This document shows positions 1 through 7,095 of a DNA stretch of 14,532 nt, in pieces. The notes beneath the pieces are model-generated. The model searched no databases, was not told where the DNA came from, and worked only from the letters and a program-made list of their open reading frames with translations. This DNA comes from Paraclostridium ghonii. Its GTDB lineage: Bacteria; Bacillota; Clostridia; Peptostreptococcales; Peptostreptococcaceae. The DNA lies in the NCBI RefSeq assembly GCF_023653455.1, contig NZ_JAKEDR010000081.1, positions 1 through 14,532 on the forward strand, in the 5' to 3' direction. A program made the translations under genes and the position numbers. Position 1 is the first letter of the stretch; the number at the start of each line of letters is the position of its first letter.

Positions 1-66
1 ATATTCTATTATACAGTTTAAATTTTCATATTCTTCATATATATATGACCTCTCTATATTTAGCAT
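1..66 (-). CDS. 5' fragment of an unknown protein, cut by window edge
   Basis: Reading the minus strand from 66, an ATG opens a frame of 22 codons that runs off the window edge without a stop (begins M-L-N-I-E-R-S-Y-I-Y-E-E-Y). An excellent ribosome-binding site, AGGAGGAT, lies at 80-73, six bases before the ATG, which is the main reason to believe this is a real start. The peptide is acidic and tyrosine-rich at its N-terminus, with no signal peptide or membrane segment in the visible part. I do not recognise the family. It is divergent from the first LCP gene, so the 67-221 gap must carry promoters in both directions; I see no good -35/-10 pair for this gene. Confidence 0.6.
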   Translation of the reverse strand, partial: MLNIERSYIYEEYENLNCIIEY

Positions 67-108
67 CAAAATATCCTCCTGTCTTTTTAGATATATTATT
101 ACGTATGA

Positions 109-194
109 TTTTTTTATGAATTTTGTTAAGTTTTTTTATGAATTTTATAGTATTAAATTTATAGTTGTAGTTTAATATAAGTTGTATGAATTTT
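109..194. repeat. Direct repeats in the divergent promoter region
   Basis: The 16-base word TTTTTTTATGAATTTT occurs at 109-124 and again at 131-146, a period of 22 bases (about two helical turns). A shorter third copy of its core, TATGAATTTT, is at 185-194 between the LCP -10 box and its start codon. The spacing is compatible with an operator for a regulator of the divergent genes, but in such AT-rich DNA a simple local duplication is equally possible. No comparable pair was noticed upstream of the second LCP gene. Confidence 0.4.
153..181 (+). promoter_or_regulatory. Putative sigma-A promoter of the first LCP gene
   Basis: TTAAAT (153-158) and TATAAG (176-181) are separated by 17 bases and sit about 40 bases before the TTG start at 222. 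The -10 region lies within a block (GTAGTTTAATATAA) nearly identical to the one preceding the second LCP gene (TATAGTTTAATATAAT). That shared block supports it as a duplicated promoter rather than chance AT-richness. Confidence 0.5.
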
Positions 195-221
195 AAAAAT
201 ATTTAGAGAGAAGGGATTATT

Positions 222-1190
222 TTGTCTAATGTTAAAAAAATAGTTATTTTTTTATTAATACTTATAATATGTATACCTTTAGCAGCTTTTGGATATCTAT
301 ACTTTAAGTTAAATAGTATGTATGATAAAACTTCAAATAAAAAGATTCTTAATGAAACTAATTATAAATCAGAAAAGGGCATAACTAACATTTTGCTCGT
401 TGGTACAGATGAAAGAACTTTAAATGAAAAAGCTAGATCGGATTCTTTGATGATTCTTACTATAGATAAAAAACATAAAAGTATGAAACTTACCTCAATA
501 GCTAGAGATACATATGTTGAAATACCTGGTCATGGTGAACAAAAAATAGCACATGCATATGCATATGGCGGTATTGATTTATTACTTGAGACAGTTGAGT
601 CTAATTTTAAACTTGATATCCAAGACTATGCCATAGTTAACTTTATGTCTTTCATAGGTATAATTGATACATTAGGCGGAGTTACTGTTGATGTTAAGCA
701 AAGCGAAATAGAAGAAATGAACAAGTTTATGCCTGAATGCTATAGTTTTGATCCTAATCCTAATAAACAAACTATTCAGTATATAGAGAAATCAGGAAAA
801 CAAAAGTTAAATGGATACCAAGCTCTATGCTATAGTCGTATAAGAAAAAATGATAGTGCGCTTGAAAGAGATAGACGCCAAAGAGAACTTATAGAAGGTA
901 TTTATGACAGTGTTAAATCACTTCCTGTAACTAAATACCCTTCATTATTAGATAGTGTATTACCTTATATAAAAACAAATATGACTCCAACCCATATTTT
1001 ATCTATCGGAGGCTCAATTTTGACTTTAGGTGATTTTAATATCAAAACACTTGAATTCCCTATAGAGGAATACAGCATTGGAGGAGTATATGGAAATGCT
1101 GGATGGGTTTGGCGTTATAATGAAGATAAATGCCTACCTATTTTACATGATTTTATATTTAATGACATTATGTATCAAAAAAATAGTTAG
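222..1190 (+). CDS. LytR-CpsA-Psr (LCP) family cell-wall polymer ligase, copy 1
   Basis: LCP enzymes move a glycopolymer from its undecaprenyl-pyrophosphate carrier onto peptidoglycan at the outer face of the membrane. This 322-residue protein has a short basic N-terminus, one membrane anchor (about residues 6-28) and an extracellular LCP domain (about 55-230). Visible LCP signatures are NILLVGTDERT (57-66), the acidic/arginine pair in ARSDS (71-75), ARDTYV (94-99), LGGV (151-154) and the arginine-rich SRIRKND...ERDRRQRE stretch (205-222) that binds the pyrophosphate. The start is TTG: AGAAGGGA lies just upstream and no nearby ATG is in frame. The same TTG context is kept in the paralogue at 1424. 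The two proteins are about 72% identical over the first 200 residues (counted by eye). It stands alone as a transcription unit with its own promoter and terminator. Two adjacent LCP genes beside a glycopolymer locus also occur in Clostridioides difficile (lcpA/lcpB). Confidence 0.93.
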   Translation: MSNVKKIVIFLLILIICIPLAAFGYLYFKLNSMYDKTSNKKILNETNYKSEKGITNILLVGTDERTLNEKARSDSLMILTIDKKHKSMKLTSIARDTYVEIPGHGEQKIAHAYAYGGIDLLLETVESNFKLDIQDYAIVNFMSFIGIIDTLGGVTVDVKQSEIEEMNKFMPECYSFDPNPNKQTIQYIEKSGKQKLNGYQALCYSRIRKNDSALERDRRQRELIEGIYDSVKSLPVTKYPSLLDSVLPYIKTNMTPTHILSIGGSILTLGDFNIKTLEFPIEEYSIGGVYGNAGWVWRYNEDKCLPILHDFIFNDIMYQKNS

Positions 1191-1213
1191 CCTATTGTAA
1201 TAAAAAATATAAT

Positions 1214-1268
1214 GCCAATTTAATGTTATTTATTTTGATATAAATAACATTAAATTGGCTATTTTTGT
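1214..1268 (+). terminator. Rho-independent terminator after the first LCP gene
   Basis: A perfect 20-bp stem pairs 1214-1233 with 1240-1259 around a 6-base loop and is followed by a T-rich run (TATTTTTGT). It begins 24 bases after the stop codon. The stem is long but AT-rich apart from its GCC/GGC base, as is common in low-GC Firmicutes. It separates the two LCP genes into independent transcripts. Confidence 0.85.
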
Positions 1269-1355
1269 ATCTTTATAAAGATATACTATATTAAGTATTG
1301 TTGCATAAGTATAAACTATATCAATATTGTTATATATTTTGTAATATTTATTGTA

Positions 1356-1384
1356 TTGAATATATGGCTATAGTTTAATATAAT
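1356..1384 (+). promoter_or_regulatory. Sigma-A promoter of the second LCP gene
   Basis: TTGAAT (1356-1361), a 17-base spacer and a consensus TATAAT (1379-1384) lie 39 bases before the TTG start at 1424. This predicts a leader of about 33 bases. It is a better match to consensus than the promoter of the first LCP gene, so the second copy may be expressed more strongly. Confidence 0.65.
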
Positions 1385-1423
1385 TAGATGTATGCTAAAA
1401 ATAGTTAGAAAGAAGGGATTATT

Positions 1424-2395
1424 TTGTCGAATTTAAAAAAATTCGTTATTGCTTTGTTAATACTAGTAATAATGGTGCCTGCAACCGCATTTGGGTATGC
1501 ATACTTTAAATTAAATAGTATGTATGATAGTTCTGCAGATGCGAAAATGCTTGGTAAAACTAATTACAAAGCTGAAAAAGGAGTCACAAATATTTTATTA
1601 GTGGGTACAGACGGAAGAACTTTAGAGGAAGCTTCCAGATCAGATTCTATGATGATTCTTACTATAGATAATAAACATAAAAGTGTAAAATTAACATCTT
1701 TAGCTAGAGATACATATGTTGATATTCCTGGGCATGGTGAGCAAAAACTAACACATGCTTATGCTTATGGTGGAATTAATTTATTAGTTGAAACAATAGA
1801 ATCTAACTTTAAACTTGATATTCAAAATTATGCTATAGTTAATTTCTTCTCATTTATGGATATAGTGGACACATTAGATGGAGTTGTAGTTGATATTCAA
1901 CCAGAAGAAGTTAATGAATTGAATAAATTTATCCCTGAATGTTATAATTTAGATAAAAAATCTAATAAAGGTGAAATTCAATTAATAGAACATTCTGGAA
2001 AACAAAAGCTAAATGGATATCAAGCACTAGCTTATGGTCGTATAAGAAAAAATGATGATGCGCTTGAAAGAGATAGACGTCAAAGAGCACTTATGGAGAG
2101 TATGTTTGATGGAGTTAAAAATTTACCAGTAACTAAATACCCAGAATTAGTTGATACTATACTGCCTTATATTAAGACTAATATGAAACCAACTAATATT
2201 TTATCTCTTGGAGGCTCTGTTTTAGCTATGGGTAGCTTAGATATTAAGACATTAGAATTTCCTATAGAAAAATATAGTAATGGTGGTATTTATGGTAATG
2301 CTGGATGGGTTTGGCGTTACGATGAGGATAAATGCCTACCTATTTTACATGATTTTATATTTAACGATGTTTCTTATAACTCCAGTTCTAAATAA
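1424..2395 (+). CDS. LytR-CpsA-Psr (LCP) family cell-wall polymer ligase, copy 2
   Basis: Paralogue of the preceding gene, 323 residues and collinear with it almost throughout. It has a membrane anchor at about 6-28 and an LCP domain at about 55-230. Motifs are NILLVGTDGRT (57-66), SRSDS (71-75), ARDTYV (94-99) and the GRIRKND...ERDRRQR pyrophosphate-binding stretch (205-221). The usual LGGV reads LDGV here (151-154), a modest change outside the charged catalytic residues, so the enzyme is expected to be active. Start is TTG, preceded by AGAAGGGA; the 18-base string spanning ribosome-binding site and start (1411-1428) is identical to that of copy 1 (209-226). The C-terminal part (about 230-323), including NAGWVWRYDEDKCLPILHDF, is also strongly conserved between copies. 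By family function it should attach a polymer, probably the one made by the convergent operon, to peptidoglycan. Whether the two copies share or divide the work cannot be read from the sequence. Confidence 0.93.
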   Translation: MSNLKKFVIALLILVIMVPATAFGYAYFKLNSMYDSSADAKMLGKTNYKAEKGVTNILLVGTDGRTLEEASRSDSMMILTIDNKHKSVKLTSLARDTYVDIPGHGEQKLTHAYAYGGINLLVETIESNFKLDIQNYAIVNFFSFMDIVDTLDGVVVDIQPEEVNELNKFIPECYNLDKKSNKGEIQLIEHSGKQKLNGYQALAYGRIRKNDDALERDRRQRALMESMFDGVKNLPVTKYPELVDTILPYIKTNMKPTNILSLGGSVLAMGSLDIKTLEFPIEKYSNGGIYGNAGWVWRYDEDKCLPILHDFIFNDVSYNSSSK

Positions 2396-2396
2396 T

Positions 2397-2440
2397 AAAA
2401 AGTCGTAAATAAATCCATTCAGATTTATTTACGACTTTTT
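2397..2440. terminator. Bidirectional terminator between LCP copy 2 and mnaA
   Basis: A perfect 19-bp inverted repeat (2397-2415 with 2422-2440, loop CATTCA) begins two bases after the LCP stop codon and ends five bases before the end of mnaA. Its arms carry A5 on one side and T5 on the other, so it forms a hairpin with a U-tract when transcribed from either strand. It closes both converging transcription units. Confidence 0.9.
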
Positions 2441-2445
2441 GCTTT

Positions 2446-3552
2446 TTATCCTAATTTTTTTACTATAGCATCAACTATATATTTACTTGCATGTCCATCT
2501 CCATATGGATTTGATGCCTTACTCATAACTTCATAAGCAGTTTTACTTGTTAATAATTCTTTTGTAAGATTATATATAACTTCTTCATCAGTTCCTGCTA
2601 ATTTTAATGTTCCTGCTTCTACTCCTTCTGGTCTTTCTGTTGTATCTCTTAAAACTAATACTGGCTTTCCTAGAGAAGGTGCCTCTTCTTGTATTCCACC
2701 ACTGTCAGTCATTATTAAATATGATTTATTTAAGAAGTTATGAAAATCAAATACTTCAAGAGGCTCTATAAGATGAACTTTTTTATTATCTCCTAAAACT
2801 TCATCTGCTGCTTGTCTTACTAATGGGTTTAAATGTATAGGATATACAACCTGAACGTCATCAAACTCTTCAGTTATTCTTTTTATTGCTCTAAACATGT
2901 TTTTCATAGGTTCGCCTAAATTCTCTCTTCTATGTGCAGTTAGCATTATCATTCTATCTGAACCTATCTTTTTGAATATATCATTATAGTAATCTGATTT
3001 TACTGTTGTTTTTAAAGCATCAATCGCAGTATTTCCAGTTATATATATATCTTTCTCTAATTTACCTTCTTTTAATAAATTATTTCTTGATATTTTAGTT
3101 GGTGCAAAATGCATATCTGCTATAACACCTGTTACTTGTCTATTTACCTCTTCTGGGTATGGTGAATATTTATCATATGTCCTAAGCCCAGCTTCAACAT
3201 GGCCTACTAGAGTTTTATTATAAAAAGCAGCTAAACTTCCTGATAAAGTAGTAGTCGTATCGCCATGAACCAATACTATATCAGGTTGAACATTAGCTAT
3301 TACATCACTTAAACTTTGTAATGCTCTTGTAGTTATATCCACTAACGTCTGACCTTGTTTCATTATATTCAAATCATAATTTGGTGTTATTTCAAATGTT
3401 TCTAAAACTTGATCTAACATCTGTCTATGTTGAGCAGTTACACATACTATACTTTCAATTTCTTCCCTTGATTCTAATTCTTTTACTAATGGAGCCATTT
3501 TTATAGCTTCTGGCCTAGTCCCAAATATCGTCATTACTTTTATTTTTTTCAT
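2446..3552 (-). CDS. mnaA: UDP-N-acetylglucosamine 2-epimerase (non-hydrolysing)
   Basis: Cytosolic enzyme interconverting UDP-GlcNAc and UDP-ManNAc, which supplies the ManNAc donor for linkage-unit or polymer synthesis. The 368-residue length is normal for the WecB/MnaA family. Family signatures are clear: FGTRPEAIKMAPL (10-22), VHGDTTTT (95-102), GHVEAGLRT (118-125), the PYPEEVNRQ stretch (131-139), TAHRREN (205-211) and TDSGGIQEEAPSLGKPVLVLR (282-302). D98, E120, E134 and H207 match the catalytic and substrate residues of WecB. The start is ATG with a weak upstream site (AAAGAGTG). It is the last gene of the minus-strand operon, 30 bases after tagA. The pairing with tagA is expected because TagA consumes UDP-ManNAc. 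Free-living Firmicutes may carry a second copy elsewhere, so essentiality cannot be inferred. Confidence 0.96.
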   Translation of the reverse strand: MKKIKVMTIFGTRPEAIKMAPLVKELESREEIESIVCVTAQHRQMLDQVLETFEITPNYDLNIMKQGQTLVDITTRALQSLSDVIANVQPDIVLVHGDTTTTLSGSLAAFYNKTLVGHVEAGLRTYDKYSPYPEEVNRQVTGVIADMHFAPTKISRNNLLKEGKLEKDIYITGNTAIDALKTTVKSDYYNDIFKKIGSDRMIMLTAHRRENLGEPMKNMFRAIKRITEEFDDVQVVYPIHLNPLVRQAADEVLGDNKKVHLIEPLEVFDFHNFLNKSYLIMTDSGGIQEEAPSLGKPVLVLRDTTERPEGVEAGTLKLAGTDEEVIYNLTKELLTSKTAYEVMSKASNPYGDGHASKYIVDAIVKKLG

Positions 3553-3582
3553 ATCGTCACTCTTTCTAATAATACATTTATA

Positions 3583-4305
3583 TTATTTATTTTTTTTACT
3601 CATTTTTTTAATTTGGAAAATAAATTTAATATTACTATCATAAAATCTCTTCATTCTTTTCTTATCACCTGCGACTCTATATAGCCATTCTAGGTTTAAC
3701 TTTTGAAATATTTGTGGCGCCCTTTTTACAGTTCCACTCATAACATCAAAAGTTCCTCCTACTCCTATAAATATTCCTTTAGAAAAATCGTCAATATGCT
3801 TACCTATAAGTAACTCTTGAGAAGGAACTCCCATAGCTACTAGAATTATATCTGGAGATAATTTTTTTATATTTTTAAAAACTAAATCTTTATCCTCTAC
3901 ATATCCGTCACTATAACCTAAAAGATTTATATTTGGATATAAATCTTTTATTTTTTTTACAGTAAGTTTCATTACTTCTTTGCTTGCCCCAAATAAATAT
4001 AAAGATTTATTATGTTTATTTGCATATTCTAAAATTGCATAACTTATTTCTACCCCAGGAATTCTCTCCTTTATGTCTATTTTTAAAAGTCGTGCAGCTT
4101 TTACAACTCCAATCCCATCTGCTACTATAGTTGTATCCTTGTCTTTAAGGATTTTATTGAAATCTGAATTTTCATTAGCCTTCATAAAAGTCTCTGGATT
4201 AGCTGTCACTATAAATGTTTTTTTATCATTTAATAAATTATCTTTTATTTCTTTTAAAAATTCTTCTTTTGTTCCTCTATAAGTTTTTTTTATATAATCT
4301 TTCAT
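3583..4305 (-). CDS. tagA: WecG/TagA/CpsF family N-acetylmannosaminyltransferase (GT26)
   Basis: TagA transfers ManNAc from UDP-ManNAc to undecaprenyl-PP-GlcNAc at the inner membrane face, making the ManNAc-GlcNAc linkage unit. The protein has 240 residues, normal for GT26. Visible signatures are TANPETFMKA (34-43), VADGIGVVKAARLL (61-74, with D63 in the position of the catalytic aspartate of TagA), RIPGVE (81-86), LFGASKE (104-110), VAMGVPSQE (156-164) and GVGGTFDVMSGTVKRAP (181-197). The C-terminal LEWLYRVAGDKKRMKRF region (205-221) is the basic appendage that in TagA contacts the membrane. Start ATG lies only 6 bases after the GT4 stop, with AGAGAGG inside the end of that gene, so translation is probably coupled. 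Neighbouring mnaA supplies its donor. In other organisms the family makes different ManNAc/ManNAcA linkages, so acceptor identity is inferred. Confidence 0.92.
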   Translation of the reverse strand: MKDYIKKTYRGTKEEFLKEIKDNLLNDKKTFIVTANPETFMKANENSDFNKILKDKDTTIVADGIGVVKAARLLKIDIKERIPGVEISYAILEYANKHNKSLYLFGASKEVMKLTVKKIKDLYPNINLLGYSDGYVEDKDLVFKNIKKLSPDIILVAMGVPSQELLIGKHIDDFSKGIFIGVGGTFDVMSGTVKRAPQIFQKLNLEWLYRVAGDKKRMKRFYDSNIKFIFQIKKMSKKNK

Positions 4306-4311
4306 ACTTTA

Positions 4312-5451
4312 CTAAAACCTCTCTAATAATTCAAACCATTGTTTAGAAATATTTTCTTTAGAGTATTTAGAAATATTTTCTCTACTTTTTTTACCCATAT
4401 TATCTCTAAGCTCTTTATCGTCTATAAGTTGAATTATCTTTTTTCCCATTTTTTGTTTATCTCTATTTTTTATGAGATATCCATTTTTATTATTTTCTAT
4501 TATTTCTAAAGCTCCTTGAGCACTATCAAATGCTATACACGGCACCCCATAGGATTGAGCTTCTATCAGCACTATACCAAAAGATTCTTCATGTGATGCC
4601 ATAGCATATATAGATGATTTTAATAACATATCCCCTATGTAATTTTTATCTTTATACCCATGCAATATTACATTCGTTAACATATTTTCTTTTTCAATTT
4701 GTTTTTGCAAAACTGCTCTTTCTTCTCCATCTCCTATTATATTCAAAGTCCAATCAGGCTTTTTTATCATAACTAGTCTAAAAGCTTCTATTAGATCTTC
4801 ATATCCTTTTTCTTTTGATAATCTTCCAATCGATATTATATTTTTAGATTCTAAATTTGATGTTTCCTTTGGAATATAATCTAAACTATGCGGTATATAT
4901 ATGCATTTAGTTTTTGTATTCTTTAACTTAGGACTATAAAAATTTGTTAGCTCATTAGATACAGGCATAAGATAGTCTATATTACGACACGAGTTTATTA
5001 ATCTTTCTACAAATGATTTATCATCATTATGATGTGTATGCTCTTGAGCTATCTTAATCAAATTGTCATTTCCAAACTTAGATAATAGTTCATTATGTTC
5101 AACTCTAGTTGATATAACAACCCCTGAATCTATATTTTTTATAGCTTTTATCATTGCTGATTTTTTTAGCTTTAAAATTTTTATACTCTTTATACCTTCT
5201 CTATATACATTTATTATATTTTTTGACTTTATAGCTGCTTTAAGTTCTTTTTTATTTGGAGATAAATTAGAGTCTAGCAGATAAATAATCTTTACTCTAT
5301 TATCTATTTCGAATGCCGGTTTATCATATAATTTGTACACCGATATTATTACTACCTCATACTTTTCTACCAACATATTACTTAAAGATGCTATAGACTT
5401 TTCTACACCTCCATATCCTAAGTGTAGCGCAAGTATAGTTATTTTTTTCAC
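4312..5451 (-). CDS. GT4-family glycosyltransferase
   Basis: Retaining GT-B glycosyltransferase of the GT4 family, acting in the cytosol on the lipid-linked glycan; sugar specificity is not readable. With the GTG start at 5451 it is 379 residues. The N-terminal domain opens with KKITILALHLGYGGVEKS, the glycine-rich donor/acceptor loop. The C-terminal domain has SIGRLSKEKGYEDL (R210, K215), NIIGDGEER (237-245) and the EX7E motif ESFGIVLIE (289-297), followed by GVPCIAFDSAQGALEII. I chose GTG at 5451 because AGGTGG precedes it and the protein then begins at the conserved beta strand. The longer frame to ATG at 5490 adds 13 residues and has no ribosome-binding site. An 8-residue tandem repeat (RENISKYS/KENISKQW) sits near the C-terminus. 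The 85-base gap upstream is the largest in the operon; no convincing promoter or terminator was seen in it. Confidence 0.9.
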   Translation of the reverse strand: MKKITILALHLGYGGVEKSIASLSNMLVEKYEVVIISVYKLYDKPAFEIDNRVKIIYLLDSNLSPNKKELKAAIKSKNIINVYREGIKSIKILKLKKSAMIKAIKNIDSGVVISTRVEHNELLSKFGNDNLIKIAQEHTHHNDDKSFVERLINSCRNIDYLMPVSNELTNFYSPKLKNTKTKCIYIPHSLDYIPKETSNLESKNIISIGRLSKEKGYEDLIEAFRLVMIKKPDWTLNIIGDGEERAVLQKQIEKENMLTNVILHGYKDKNYIGDMLLKSSIYAMASHEESFGIVLIEAQSYGVPCIAFDSAQGALEIIENNKNGYLIKNRDKQKMGKKIIQLIDDKELRDNMGKKSRENISKYSKENISKQWFELLERF

Positions 5452-5536
5452 TTTACCACCTATATTCTTTAATTTTTGACATGAAATCATATAAATATTA
5501 GTTATACCAAAATAACATATATATCTATTTTCATTA

Positions 5537-7036
5537 TTAGGTAAATATCTCCTCAGTTAACTTTCCAATAATAAATCCTAGTATTATATTTATTGTCAGA
5601 CAATCCATAACATTACCACTACTTACTGATGACACTAATATAAATACTATAGTAAAACATGTTATTGAATTCCTAAGATTAAATTTTTCTTTAAATCTCA
5701 TTAACATTTTAATAAAACATGCTAGTATAGTCAATACGTATGGTCCTAATAATAAAATAACACCCACTACTCCCATAGAATAATACTGTGCTATAAAATC
5801 TCTTTCTAAAGTAAATAAATGCTCACTTCTTGTAAATCCGATTCCTAACCATTTGTCATTTTGATTGTCATTTACATCCATTACACGTTGATGCATTTTA
5901 AGCTCAAGTAATCTCCAGTCACGTCTTTTAATTAACGGCATTTCAAATACATCGATCCAAAACTCTGGATCATATTGATATGGATAGCTTTCAACAATAA
6001 ATTCATCTTTTATTTTAGCAAGTTTATAATTATTTTTTATAAATTCAATAACTTTATCTTTTTCATTATTTTCTTGATATTTTTTTAATAAGTCTATTTG
6101 TACAACCTCTTCTTTATTTCCATAGTTCTCCTCTAAGCTTGGTCTATTTATCGCAGGTGAAACATCATATAAGCTTGCAATTATCAATACCGAAACACCT
6201 AAAATTACAAATATTTTTTTTGTAAATAAGTTCTGCTTTAGTATAACTTTCATAAATATCAATGCTAATAAATATATAACTACACCTATTATAGCACCAT
6301 ATAAAGCAACTTTTGTTCCTAGCATAATCATTGATATCAATGTTAACATTATAATTAATAAATTTTTAATATTCTGTTGATAAGTATATATTACTAACAT
6401 TATCGGTAGTAATAATATTAATAATGCCGATATTTGATTTGCAGAGTTAAATAAACCTCTTGAAGCAAGATCTGAATACTTGTATATTTCATACCCATCA
6501 GTAAACCAGCTAAATATATTTCCTTTTATTCTTCCTGTTCCATATGATGCAAGTGAAATCTCAAGTATATTAGAAATCACTATAGTCAAAGATATAGCTG
6601 ATAATATTATTTTAATAGCACTTTCATAATCTTTTCTAGAAATTTTAGCATTTATCGTTATTACAATAATCGCTAGAGGTATTAACATTCTTACTATATA
6701 AAAAATTTCACCCATAACAGAATACCCTAAGTTATTGGGATCTAGTGTATTGAAATTTTTAGTGTGTATGATATGGAGCATAGTATATGCAAAAACAAGT
6801 AGTAAATATCCCAAAATTAACACCCATGTTTTTTTGTTTTTTAGTTTAATAAGTGTTAATAGTGACAAAATAGCAACTATTATTACTCTTATTATTGTTA
6901 CAGGAGAAAATCCTAAGATATTTACAACTTTTTCAGTATAAAAATAGTGGATGTCTAGTACCGGCTGTATTATTACAAACAGTAGTAAGAGGTAATATTT
7001 AATTTTGTTTATATATTGTTCATTTGAGTTTTCCAT
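5537..7036 (-). CDS. O-antigen ligase/polymerase-like membrane protein, copy 2
   Basis: Polytopic membrane protein of 499 residues, with about ten or more hydrophobic segments, resembling the O-antigen ligase/Wzy superfamily. Such enzymes polymerise or transfer lipid-linked glycans on the outer side of the membrane. Visible features are an N-terminal hydrophobic block with QPVLDIHYFYTEKV (24-37), SRGLFNSANQISALL (192-206), GTKVALYGA (240-248), a large hydrophilic loop (about 290-412) and the motif EHLFTLERDF (405-414) before YYSMGVVGVI and the last membrane segments. The loop contains YPYQYDPEFWI and ELKMHQRV, both shared with the upstream paralogue. ATG start with GGGAGG five bases upstream; gap from the paralogue 59 bases. 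It lacks the charged insertion present in copy 1. In B. anthracis, two O-antigen-ligase-like proteins (WpaA/WpaB) act in SCWP assembly; that parallel is by architecture only. Polymerase and ligase roles cannot be told apart from sequence. Confidence 0.8.
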   Translation of the reverse strand: MENSNEQYINKIKYYLLLLFVIIQPVLDIHYFYTEKVVNILGFSPVTIIRVIIVAILSLLTLIKLKNKKTWVLILGYLLLVFAYTMLHIIHTKNFNTLDPNNLGYSVMGEIFYIVRMLIPLAIIVITINAKISRKDYESAIKIILSAISLTIVISNILEISLASYGTGRIKGNIFSWFTDGYEIYKYSDLASRGLFNSANQISALLILLLPIMLVIYTYQQNIKNLLIIMLTLISMIMLGTKVALYGAIIGVVIYLLALIFMKVILKQNLFTKKIFVILGVSVLIIASLYDVSPAINRPSLEENYGNKEEVVQIDLLKKYQENNEKDKVIEFIKNNYKLAKIKDEFIVESYPYQYDPEFWIDVFEMPLIKRRDWRLLELKMHQRVMDVNDNQNDKWLGIGFTRSEHLFTLERDFIAQYYSMGVVGVILLLGPYVLTILACFIKMLMRFKEKFNLRNSITCFTIVFILVSSVSSGNVMDCLTINIILGFIIGKLTEEIFT

Positions 7037-7095
7037 TCTAACCTCCCTATATCTGAGTTTATTGACATATTCACCTTACTAATAAATGTTATAGT

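Noticed and set aside
4073..4282. Plus-strand open frame of 69 codons opposite tagA
   Set aside because: It lies wholly inside a clearly identified minus-strand gene, lacks a ribosome-binding site and has no family resemblance. The same applies to the other short plus-strand frames opposite genes at 5063-5284, 6735-6941, 7742-8059, 8837-9064, 9476-9703, 10709-10906, 12487-12684 and 13640-13867.
7037..7095. TTGACA on the plus strand in the gap between the two O-antigen-ligase-like genes
   Set aside because: No well-spaced -10 box follows, and any transcript would run antisense into a coding gene. Considered chance.
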